Assembly (NCBI GenBank): GCA_023395515.1
Contig: JAEWZB010000058.1
Coordinates: 1 to 35,265, forward strand
Direction: 5' to 3'
DNA length: 35,265 bases
Origin: Bacillota bacterium
Lineage (GTDB): Bacteria > Bacillota > Syntrophomonadia > Syntrophomonadales > Syntrophomonadaceae
Under the pieces are notes generated by a model, which saw only the letters and a program-made list of their open reading frames with translations, ran no database searches and was not told where the DNA came from. The position numbers and the translations under genes are program-made. Of this stretch, positions 1 to 7,167 are shown in pieces; the stretch's first letter is position 1; each line of letters opens with the position of its first letter.

Positions 1-2
1 GT

Positions 3-62
3 GTGATTATGCTGGTACTCACTTATTTAATTCCGGGACTATTCGGTTTTGTTATGGACTAA
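3..62 (+). CDS. C-terminal end of a membrane protein gene (partial)
   Basis: One frame reads in from the left edge and ends at a TAA at 60-62. It encodes 19 hydrophobic residues ending IPGLFGFVMD, like the last membrane helix of a transporter permease. The two other plus-strand frames give a stop at once or a non-hydrophobic peptide. A DctM-type TRAP permease or similar carrier would fit, but 19 residues cannot identify it. The motB gene converges on it from the right, 39 bases away. Confidence 0.4.
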   Translation: MIMLVLTYLIPGLFGFVMD

Positions 63-101
63 AAATCTGACCTCACCCGGCCAGAAACTCTTAGCTGTTT
101 T

Positions 102-860
102 TTAGAATGATGATTCATTTAGATTTAGGTCTGCATCAGGATTATCGTAATAACGTTCAACTAGCAGTTCTACCCTTCTATTTTGGGCTCTCCCCTCCGG
201 ATTGTCATTGGTAGTAATAGGGCTGTATTCCCCATAGCCTACTACGGAAAAACGCCTAACTTCCAAATTAGGTATCTCGGTAAACTTTTTCATAACATTT
301 AGAGCTCTTTGGACACTCAATTCCCAGTTAGAGGGGAATTCTGAGGTATGAATAGGTAAATTATCTGTATGTCCCCGTACCTGAATACGATTATCTACTT
401 CAGCAAGTATTAACCCTAAGTATTTAAGCAAATCGGCCGCTTCAGCTCTTACCTCCGCTTTACCCGAGTCAAATAAAGCTACATCTTGGATAGTGACCAA
501 CAAGCCTTCCCGGGTAAGTTGAGTATTAATCACTTGAGCCAGGTTCATTTCTTCAAAATATTCATTCATCTGGTATTGGCATTCCCTTAGTTTCTTTTCT
601 TCAAACATATAGTTATTTATGGTGTTGTCGGTAAAAGGATTATCCTCCAGTTCCGTAAAGCCACTATCACTCACTAATAATCCTGCTCCCCCGGAAAAGA
701 CCGCATTTAAAGATTGTTTCAACTCCTGAAACTTATCTTCATTTACGTTACTCATAGCATAAAGTACCAGAAATAACGCTAATAGCAGAGTTAGAATATC
801 CGCATAGGGAATTAACCACGATTCATCCATATGTTCTTCATGTTTTTTTCTCTTACGCAT
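102..860 (-). CDS. motB: Flagellar motor stator protein MotB
   Basis: MotB anchors the flagellar stator to peptidoglycan and, with MotA, forms the ion channel that drives rotation. The protein has 252 residues. It has a short basic N-terminus, then one membrane helix (about 16-36) with the motif PYADILTLLLALF, in which Asp21 is the conserved ion-binding residue. A linker with the plug region follows, then an OmpA-like peptidoglycan-binding domain (about 120-235) containing GHTDNLPI, NWELSVQRA and the RAQNRRVE end motif. The ATG lies one base after the motA stop, so the two genes are one operon. No other flagellar gene is in the window. The sequence does not settle whether H+ or Na+ is used (MotB versus PomB-like). 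Confidence 0.95.
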   Translation of the reverse strand: MRKRKKHEEHMDESWLIPYADILTLLLALFLVLYAMSNVNEDKFQELKQSLNAVFSGGAGLLVSDSGFTELEDNPFTDNTINNYMFEEKKLRECQYQMNEYFEEMNLAQVINTQLTREGLLVTIQDVALFDSGKAEVRAEAADLLKYLGLILAEVDNRIQVRGHTDNLPIHTSEFPSNWELSVQRALNVMKKFTEIPNLEVRRFSVVGYGEYSPITTNDNPEGRAQNRRVELLVERYYDNPDADLNLNESSF

Positions 861-861
861 A

Positions 862-1638
862 TTAATTATTTCCTTCAGCAGCTTTTCTTAGGTCAGGGGG
901 TAAGAATATAAGCATTTTTTCTCGAATAACTACCGGACTATTCCCCCGTTGAATAGATAATATCCCTTCTAAAACCATAGTCTTCATAAAGACTTCTTCC
1001 TGGGATTTTCTTTTCAATTTATTAGCGAAAGGATGCCACAGAACATAGCCGGTAAAGATTCCTAAAAGGGTAGCCACAAAAGCTGCCCCTATAGATTTGC
1101 CTAACGCGGTAGTATCTTCCATATGTCCTAAAGCTCCTATTAAACCAACCACCGCTCCCAAAACCCCTAGGGTCGGAGCATATGTACCTGCCTGTGAAAA
1201 GATCAAGGCCCCGGTGGCATGGCGTTCCTCCATATTGATAATGTCCATTTCGAGGTATTCACGTACAAATTCCTCGTCTTGCCCGTCTACAATTAGTTGC
1301 AAACCTTTTCTGATAAAAGGGTCACTTATCTCCTCTATGCGTTGTTCCAAAGAAAGTAAACCTTCCCTACGGGCTTGAGATGCTACATCGGTAATTAAGT
1401 CAATAATCTCCCTAATATCATATTCTTGCCTTTGGGTAAATAATATTTTAAAAAGAGTCGGTATGCGCTTAATTTCTTTAAGTGGAAACGCATTTAAAAT
1501 AGTTGCAATAGTTCCTACAATAATTATTAAAATAGCAGCAGGGTTAATTAACGCAGCAGGGCTAGCCCCTTTAGCTATCATACCACCTATTACAGCTACA
1601 ATTCCTAAAATCATGCCTATTATAGTAGCAATATCCAC
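862..1638 (-). CDS. motA: Flagellar motor stator protein MotA
   Basis: MotA is the torque-generating membrane subunit of the stator. Starting at the GTG at 1638 gives 258 residues beginning MDIATIIGMILGIVAVIGG, the usual MotA N-terminus; the GTG is preceded by AAGGTGGAG. The frame can be extended to a TTG at 1659, but that codon has no ribosome site and would bury this one. Four membrane segments are visible: about 1-20, 25-45, and a C-terminal pair containing the TYAPTLGVLGAVVGLI and GAAFVATLLGIFTGY motifs typical of MotA/ExbB proteins. A cytoplasmic loop rich in charged residues lies between them. It is the first gene of motAB. Confidence 0.93.
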   Translation of the reverse strand: MDIATIIGMILGIVAVIGGMIAKGASPAALINPAAILIIIVGTIATILNAFPLKEIKRIPTLFKILFTQRQEYDIREIIDLITDVASQARREGLLSLEQRIEEISDPFIRKGLQLIVDGQDEEFVREYLEMDIINMEERHATGALIFSQAGTYAPTLGVLGAVVGLIGALGHMEDTTALGKSIGAAFVATLLGIFTGYVLWHPFANKLKRKSQEEVFMKTMVLEGILSIQRGNSPVVIREKMLIFLPPDLRKAAEGNN

Positions 1639-1720
1639 GTTTCTCCACTCCACCTTCAATATTTAATCATTATAAAATTATACCAATAAAATTGATAAAT
1701 TTGTGAAAATTTTGGATAAA

Positions 1721-1747
1721 TTATCGGTAAATATCTAAAACGATCTG
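1721..1747 (-). promoter_or_regulatory. Possible sigma-28 (SigD-type) promoter of motAB
   Basis: On the minus strand the sequence ACCGATAA (1728-1721) matches 7 of 8 positions of the flagellar sigma-28 -10 element GCCGATAA. CAGA lies 15 bases upstream, in place of the expected TAAA. Motility genes commonly use this sigma factor, so the location is sensible. The -35 half is weak, and this is only a candidate. Confidence 0.3.
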
Positions 1748-1811
1748 CCGCCATTGTCGCAATTATATAGTTTTTGACATAACCCTGCCCCAATAAAAAC
1801 TTGGTTATTTC

Positions 1812-1820
1812 TGCTATACT
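1812..1820 (+). promoter_or_regulatory. Extended -10 promoter for the DUF2889-amidase pair
   Basis: TGCTATACT is an extended -10 element (TG-N-TATACT) about 55 bases before the ATG at 1875. No good -35 is present at the usual distance, which is tolerated with an extended -10. The leader then contains AGTATTCGTTTTAG (1848-1861), which recurs inverted near 33887. Confidence 0.4.
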
Positions 1821-1874
1821 TATCTATATCACAACTTAATAAACATAAGTATTCGTTTTAGGGGGGAATTATTT

Positions 1875-2339
1875 ATGTATCGGCGCACCATTGATATTGA
1901 AGTAGAAATGATTCATAAAGTAGGCTATCGTTCCCGGACAGTATTTCAGGATCATAACCACCATCTGGAGCTTACCATGCTTTTTCAAGTAGGAACCGGC
2001 ATAGTTTTGGAAGTCGAAGCTAAGCTAATAAGAGCACCCTTTCCTGAATGTCAGTTAGGTATAGAAGCCGTAAAAAACTTAATTGGCTTTCCCGCCGTAT
2101 CTTTTAAATCAAGTAAAGAGATTTTCAACCTAACTGCAGGTCCTACCGGCTGTACCCATTTAGCCGAAATGGTAGTCGAAAGTGTTAAAGCCAGGCTGCA
2201 AGCGGCTGATTATCAAAGGCCCGATTGGATAGACCCGGACTTAACCGAAAAACGCCACCAGATGTGGGAAAACAACTGGGCTAATACTTGTATTCACTAT
2301 ACCGACCCTTATTGGAAACCCCATGTTATAGAAAAATAA
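1875..2339 (+). CDS. DUF2889 family protein
   Basis: This 154-residue soluble protein has no signal peptide. It shows the DUF2889 pattern: an N-terminal RRTIDIEV strand, a FQDHNHHLELTMLF segment and the hallmark GCTHL at residues 92-96. The biochemical function of the family is unknown to me. The conserved His-His-Leu and Cys-Thr-His residues could form a metal or catalytic site, but this is a guess. The ATG follows GGGGGGAATTATTT. An amidase gene follows 44 bases downstream with its own strong ribosome site, so the two are probably co-transcribed, which suggests a linked role in acyl or amide metabolism. Confidence 0.75.
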   Translation: MYRRTIDIEVEMIHKVGYRSRTVFQDHNHHLELTMLFQVGTGIVLEVEAKLIRAPFPECQLGIEAVKNLIGFPAVSFKSSKEIFNLTAGPTGCTHLAEMVVESVKARLQAADYQRPDWIDPDLTEKRHQMWENNWANTCIHYTDPYWKPHVIEK

Positions 2340-2383
2340 CTTAATGAAATTATCGGTAAAGTGTGTTTTTAGGAGGGATTTTA

Positions 2384-3805
2384 ATGGATAAAAAAAGTTT
2401 GCTGGATATGGATGCTACTGAAGTGGCTCAAAAACTTAGGGCTGGTGAAATTTCATCCCTAGAGGCTGCTAATATATATATTGAACATCTGGAAAAAGTT
2501 AATCCCCCCATAAATTGTCTGGTAGAAGATAGATTTGCCGAAGCTAGACGGGAAGCTCAAGGGGCTGATGAAAAACTGTCAGGTAACCAAGCTCCAGGCC
2601 GTCTTTTAGGTGTACCTATCAGCATGAAGGAATCCTTTGATGTAGCAGGAATGAAAACTACCGGGGGCCTTCCTTACCGCCGGGATATAATCGAAGAGCA
2701 GGATGCTGAAATTGTGGCTCGTCTTAAGCAAGAAGGAGCTATTATTCTGGGTAAAACCAATACTCCAGTTTTATGCTTTTGTCAGGAAACCGTCAATAAA
2801 CTATATGGACGTTCTAATAACCCCTGGGATACCACTCGTACGGTGGGCGGCTCCAGCGGCGGCGAAGGTGCGTTAATTGCAGTAGGCGGAGCAGCAGTAG
2901 GAATAGGAGCCGACATCGGGGGATCAATTCGCTTTCCCAGCCATTTTAATGGGGTTATAGGTTTTAAAAGTGGGAATAAGCAAGTCTCACAAAAGGGTTC
3001 TTTTCCTCCTATAGAGCACCCTTTACAAGAACAAATGCTGGGAATAGGGGCTATGGCCAAATCAGTTCGGGACGCCCGCATGATTAATGAGATTCTAGCT
3101 TATGAACTACCCCAACCCCGGGCTTTAAATTCCTTTTCTATAAATATATTATTTGACTCCTTACACTATCCGGTTAATCAGCCTACCTTACAGGCTTTAT
3201 CTTCTATAAAAAACTATCTTAATAAGGACTTTAATATAATTGATGAAAAACCTTACTGCTATAATGAAGCCGCCATATTATGGCAAATCATAATGTCTAT
3301 TGATGGAGCTAAGGCAGTTGCCCAGTTAGCTTTTGGGGACAAGCCGATTCGCCCCTTGCCGGAATATTTAAAAGAAGTTCTCTTTAATTCATCTGAATTA
3401 CACCGTAACATGACCCGGGTTCTAGTTACGGCTAATACGATGAAACCCGGCCGTAGTAAATTGAGCCAAGTTGAACAGACTATCGCTTATGGTAATAAAA
3501 AGATAGCCGAGTATTTAGATAAAAAACTAATAATAATGCCGGTATACCATATTCCGGCTCCCCCCCACGGCACAGTTATAAAAGAAGTATTCTCCCCCCT
3601 TATGACCTTTAAGCGTTATATGCCCTTTATCGCTTATGCTAATACCTGGGGACTTCCTGCTCTAATTATTCCAGTAGCCGAGGATAGCTCCGGCCTTCCC
3701 ATAGGAATACAAATAATCAGTAAAGTGGGTAATGAAGATGCAATTTTTAAGCTAGGGGAAATAATTGAGCAGAAGTTTAGAGGTTATAAAAGGAAGGAAC
3801 TATAG
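2384..3805 (+). CDS. Amidase-signature family hydrolase (FAAH-like)
   Basis: Amidase-signature enzymes hydrolyse amide or ester bonds with a Ser-cisSer-Lys triad. The ATG at 2384 is chosen because AGGAGG sits 7 bases before it; an in-frame GTG at 2363 lies upstream of that site. From this start (473 aa), Lys82 is in GVPISMKESFDV, the cis-Ser is Ser157 in TVGGSSGGEGALI, and the nucleophile is Ser181 in GADIGGSIRFPS. The spacings of 75 and 24 residues equal those of mammalian fatty-acid amide hydrolase (Lys142, Ser217, Ser241), and GGEGALI is also FAAH-like. No signal peptide or clear membrane helix is seen, so it is probably cytoplasmic. GatA is unlikely, since no gatB or gatC is adjacent. The substrate is not determined. 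Confidence 0.88.
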   Translation: MDKKSLLDMDATEVAQKLRAGEISSLEAANIYIEHLEKVNPPINCLVEDRFAEARREAQGADEKLSGNQAPGRLLGVPISMKESFDVAGMKTTGGLPYRRDIIEEQDAEIVARLKQEGAIILGKTNTPVLCFCQETVNKLYGRSNNPWDTTRTVGGSSGGEGALIAVGGAAVGIGADIGGSIRFPSHFNGVIGFKSGNKQVSQKGSFPPIEHPLQEQMLGIGAMAKSVRDARMINEILAYELPQPRALNSFSINILFDSLHYPVNQPTLQALSSIKNYLNKDFNIIDEKPYCYNEAAILWQIIMSIDGAKAVAQLAFGDKPIRPLPEYLKEVLFNSSELHRNMTRVLVTANTMKPGRSKLSQVEQTIAYGNKKIAEYLDKKLIIMPVYHIPAPPHGTVIKEVFSPLMTFKRYMPFIAYANTWGLPALIIPVAEDSSGLPIGIQIISKVGNEDAIFKLGEIIEQKFRGYKRKEL

Positions 3806-3877
3806 AACCGGTAAAGGGTACCTTCGCTAACTTAGGGTTACCGTAAGTTTACCCCCTCTGCTGGCCCCCTCCGGGGA

Positions 3878-4576
3878 TTACTGTAAATTTATTACGTGAA
3901 AATAGAAATCTCTTACGAGCCCGAATATTTTTGCATGTTCCAGGGGTATAAGCGTTTTTAACACTTGAAAAGTGTAATTGTCTAGGGGTAAATGCCCCAG
4001 ATATTTCGCTATAGAGCCGGGCGTACAGCCGAATAATGCTGCATCATGTCCCAGAACTTGCTGTATTTGGATAAAATCCTCTTGTATAAGCTTATTAAGG
4101 ATTTCGGGGTCATAAGGTTTTAAATTACCGGCCAGACCAGGTTTAAAATGTACATCCCAAAACCTGGTCTCAGGTGAAATATTAATAGTTAAAGCTTGAT
4201 TACAGAGTAAAACCGCCAACCCATTAAAAGCCAGGCGGGAAGAATAATTCAACTTAAATATTTTTAGCTTAGCTGTCCGGTTTATCCTAATATTTATAAA
4301 TAGCCAAGCGATAAAAGAAGCAGCTAAAATGGTGAGAGTGATTATAGCACAGATGGGCAGGGGGATAAAAAACAGGCTAAACAGATGCAAAGTATAGGAA
4401 AATATGGTGCTAACCATGGCTAAGAATATAACTACTAAAAACCCGGCCGGCAAAGAACCGTATAAGTTTATTAATTGATAAAAAAAAGATATTATAGTAC
4501 CGGCAAAAGCTGGTATCAACCGTGCCCCATCCCGATAAATCAAGCCTATAGTCAAATGGTTAAAAACTATCCGCAC
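3878..4576 (-). CDS. Hypothetical membrane protein
   Basis: I do not recognise this 232-residue protein. The GTG start at 4576 is well placed behind GGGAG. Hydrophobic stretches at roughly 20-40, 42-64, 70-90 and 90-100 suggest three or four membrane helices in the N-terminal half. The C-terminal half (about 115-232) is soluble, with the segments FWDVHFKPGLAG and GHDAALFGCTPGSIAKYLGHLPL. It converges with the amidase gene and follows the serine hydrolase on the same strand, but a terminator separates it from that gene. Codon use looks ordinary for the window, so it is probably a real gene. Confidence 0.6.
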   Translation of the reverse strand: MRIVFNHLTIGLIYRDGARLIPAFAGTIISFFYQLINLYGSLPAGFLVVIFLAMVSTIFSYTLHLFSLFFIPLPICAIITLTILAASFIAWLFINIRINRTAKLKIFKLNYSSRLAFNGLAVLLCNQALTINISPETRFWDVHFKPGLAGNLKPYDPEILNKLIQEDFIQIQQVLGHDAALFGCTPGSIAKYLGHLPLDNYTFQVLKTLIPLEHAKIFGLVRDFYFHVINLQ

Positions 4577-4650
4577 CTTATACTCCCACCTTTAATCAGG
4601 CTAAACTTCCTTACACTCTAACATAAAAAAGGGACTGCGAACAGCAAAGC

Positions 4651-4676
4651 AAAGCCAACCCCGAAAGGTTGGCTTT
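4651..4676 (-). terminator. Hairpin terminator after the serine hydrolase
   Basis: A 10-bp stem (AAAGCCAACC / GGTTGGCTTT) with a 6-base loop lies just beyond the stop codon at 4683. The T-run is short on the minus strand, so termination strength is uncertain. It separates the hydrolase from the downstream membrane-protein gene. Confidence 0.7.
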
Positions 4677-4682
4677 ATCTTA

Positions 4683-5147
4683 TTATTTAACCGTAATAGT
4701 AAAACTAAGACCCGGGTCGCCTATAAATTGGATATATCCTTCTGAGGGTAGCTTGCCAAATCCCTCTACCCCATCGACAATACTGTCGTATATGGGTGAG
4801 CTTGCATTGTCATAGGCAATAACCCTACTGTCGTCCGGTACTGTGAAAGTTAAGGTTCCCGGCGGTATTTGGAAGAATTCGTTATCGCCCTTCTGATTGA
4901 TAGTAAGGGTCCCCGATTTCAATACTGTTAGCTTATCCACCGGTCTTAAATTATAGTATTCATTATAAAGCCATTCCTCACCGTTGACCGTTTTAGTGCG
5001 CAAAGTATATAAATCACGCCCTAAAGCACCCGGTATCTGGAGTATCATTTCAGTCGCATTATCACTTAGAATACCCATCGGATTATAAGAACTGCCTTGA
5101 CCGGCAATTAATATCCCCGGCAGGGAATCAATTTTCATACAAAGCAA
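4683..5147 (-). CDS. Displaced C-terminal part of the serine hydrolase (frameshifted)
   Basis: This frame has no start of its own that looks real: the only options are a TTG at 5147 and an ATG at 5138, both inside the end of the preceding gene and without a good ribosome site. Its sequence (IDSLPGILIAGQ onward, beta-rich, no membrane segment) reads as a direct continuation of the hydrolase. Removing one A from the AAAA run at 5132-5135 joins the frames as LALYE-IDSLPGILI and gives a protein of about 670 residues. I therefore read it as the C-terminal beta-strand domain of the same protein, separated by a mutation, a sequencing error, or (less likely) programmed +1 frameshifting. Confidence 0.7.
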   Translation of the reverse strand: MLCMKIDSLPGILIAGQGSSYNPMGILSDNATEMILQIPGALGRDLYTLRTKTVNGEEWLYNEYYNLRPVDKLTVLKSGTLTINQKGDNEFFQIPPGTLTFTVPDDSRVIAYDNASSPIYDSIVDGVEGFGKLPSEGYIQFIGDPGLSFTITVK

Positions 5148-6696
5148 GACTGTTCATCACTTGCACCGCATTAGGAGAAACATAAACAGGTAAATAAGTT
5201 TGGCCCAGCCTGGCTTTCCACGCAGCAGATTGAACGGGCCCTGCTTCCAGCTTCTGACCCATAGCATACTCTAAACCGTGGCTTTCCTTTATCCCCACCA
5301 TATATTTCCTGCCCTCGGCTTCCATGAATTTATATACCTTTTCTCCACTTTCATTTACAAATACTGTGCCATCAAAATAAAGCTTGGCATCATTTATTTT
5401 GTAACCTGTTCCGCTGAAAAATTCGGTACTAATAGTATCATCTTCATGGACCGCCACCCGCAGCACCGCACTATATGCACCATACATTCCAGCATATTCT
5501 GCTGCGAAACCTTCCGGTAATGGTTCGTGTTCGGCAGCAATCATGGCCGCCGGTACTGATTTGGCCACATCAATCTCCTGAACACGCAATACCTCTGCGG
5601 CAATATCACCTAATACCACCGGCGGGTTACCGGCAAAATCCACAGTGGCACTAATAGCGCAAACCATATTATATTGTGGTATTACATACAATTGAGAAAC
5701 AAACTGATCTGTTCCGCCGCTTTTGGCTAAAACCTCCGGACCAAAGTTGTATTTTTCAAACCCTTCCTCAACAGAATCCCAGCCCAATCCATAACCGGGC
5801 GCCAGGTTATCCCCAGGTATAAAGGTTTTCCCTTGAGGTGATGACATTTCCTTGATACTTTCTGCGGAAATAGGACCTTGCCCTGGGCTTAAAAACATCT
5901 GTCCAAACTTACAAAGGTCGATAATGTTAGTGGATACTCCACCAGAACCCATAACATTAGGAAATTCATGAGGACGATTGCCCAGTGCCGCATAACTGTC
6001 CGGCGCAAAATCACGGTCGGCAAAGCCTGATGAATCAGCACCCAGCGGTGATAATATGCTTTTTCCTACAAATTCAGAATAGGTCATGCCGCTAACTTTG
6101 GCAACCAACATTTCGGCCAGCATAAAGCCATCATTACAATAGACCGAAAATTTGCCCGGTTCTGCTTTCAAGCCGGATATTTCCATAGAAGCATATACTT
6201 TTTCATACATCTTAGTATCATAGTGGTTATAATTTAAACCGGTTACATATGATGTGCCGGGTATACCTGAAGAATGATCGAGCAGCATCCTAACGGTAAT
6301 ATCTTTATACTGCTCATCCTCCATTTTGAATTCCGGCAAGTAAGAAACGACCGGGGCGTCTAGCTCCACTTTCCCTTCATCCACCAGCTTCATAACTGCT
6401 GCGGCGCAATATACTTTGGATACTGAGCCTATATTATATAGCGTATCAGTTGTGGCCGGTATCTTTTTCGTCCCATCCAAGTATCCAACCGTATCAGCAA
6501 GCACGAGTTTCCCATCTTGCATTATGGCATAAGACAGCGAAGTACCACTCTTATCCAAATCGCTTTGCAGATTATTTCTTATATCCGTTTTCACTTCATC
6601 ATAATTGTATTGTGGGGTCGAGGTGCATCCTATAATAGATGTGATTAAAAAAATAGTTAATGTGGCCATCAATGAGAGTCTTTTCATCTTTTCCAT
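5128..6696 (-). CDS. Serine hydrolase, beta-lactamase fold, lipoprotein (frameshifted 3' end)
   Basis: This is a secreted lipoprotein of the class C beta-lactamase / D-Ala-D-Ala carboxypeptidase / esterase superfamily. Residues 1-24 form a lipoprotein signal with Cys24 (SIIGC). Catalytic motifs are SVSK (Ser91, Lys94), Tyr186-Cys-Asn188 and KSGG (Lys325). The domain covers about 35-380; an unassigned region follows. The ATG at 6696 has GGGAGG six bases upstream. The reading frame stops at TGA (5128-5130) after LALYEN, but homology-like sequence continues in another frame (see 4683-5147). The N-terminal catalytic domain is intact, so a truncated but active enzyme is possible. Substrate (peptidoglycan peptide, ester or beta-lactam) cannot be told from sequence. 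Confidence 0.85.
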   Translation of the reverse strand: MEKMKRLSLMATLTIFLITSIIGCTSTPQYNYDEVKTDIRNNLQSDLDKSGTSLSYAIMQDGKLVLADTVGYLDGTKKIPATTDTLYNIGSVSKVYCAAAVMKLVDEGKVELDAPVVSYLPEFKMEDEQYKDITVRMLLDHSSGIPGTSYVTGLNYNHYDTKMYEKVYASMEISGLKAEPGKFSVYCNDGFMLAEMLVAKVSGMTYSEFVGKSILSPLGADSSGFADRDFAPDSYAALGNRPHEFPNVMGSGGVSTNIIDLCKFGQMFLSPGQGPISAESIKEMSSPQGKTFIPGDNLAPGYGLGWDSVEEGFEKYNFGPEVLAKSGGTDQFVSQLYVIPQYNMVCAISATVDFAGNPPVVLGDIAAEVLRVQEIDVAKSVPAAMIAAEHEPLPEGFAAEYAGMYGAYSAVLRVAVHEDDTISTEFFSGTGYKINDAKLYFDGTVFVNESGEKVYKFMEAEGRKYMVGIKESHGLEYAMGQKLEAGPVQSAAWKARLGQTYLPVYVSPNAVQVMNSLALYEN

Positions 6697-7167
6697 AACA
6701 ATCCTCCCGTTTTTTTCTTTTCCAAGTACGAGAAATGGGATTGCTAGGTTTTAATATTTTCTATATTCTTGGTTTGGAGTTTAATTAGCCACTGTTTCAT
6801 TAATAATTTCCCCCCCTATTAATTTAGTAATTATTCGTTCAATTTACATTTTAAGTATACTTCTCGCTTTTTAGCTTGGAAATACATTTTTTTAATTGAT
6901 AAATCCAATTCTTTGCATGCTTCAAAGACAAAAAAATTTTCTTGACAATAAAAAAGCCCTTTCCTCAAGGATAACGTGGGGGTTTGTAAAGTAGGATAAG
7001 TATTTATTTTCCTGCCCCTACCCTCCTTTGACTATGTTTAATTTCTAGATTATATTTATATTTAAATAATAAACTTTTACCAAATATACAAAAGTTTCCC
7101 GTAAGTGAAAAACCATCGCGATATTAAATTAGGATCATAGATACCTGGGGATTGGAGGAGAATAGTA
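6697..7167. other. Intergenic region between serine hydrolase and acyl-CoA dehydrogenase
   Basis: The 471 bases are AT-rich and carry the divergent control regions of the two flanking genes. I see a sigma-A promoter for the dehydrogenase at 7028-7056. A lone TTGACA at 6942-6947 has no convincing -10. No small gene, tRNA or riboswitch was recognised. Confidence 0.5.
7028..7056 (+). promoter_or_regulatory. Sigma-A promoter of the large acyl-CoA dehydrogenase
   Basis: TTGACT (7028-7033) and TATATT (7051-7056) are separated by exactly 17 bases, which is close to consensus. The predicted start near 7063 leaves a leader of about 105 bases before the ATG at 7168, in which I see no recognisable regulatory structure. 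Confidence 0.6.

Noticed and set aside
1718..2360. Exact 14-base repeat AAATTATCGGTAAA at 1718-1731 and 2347-2360
   Set aside because: Matches of this length are expected by chance here. One copy overlaps the motA promoter candidate on the other strand and the other precedes the amidase ribosome site, with no common arrangement.
6942..6947. TTGACA as a possible promoter in the gap before the large acyl-CoA dehydrogenase
   Set aside because: No -10 element occurs at 16-18 bases. The pair at 7028-7056 is far better.
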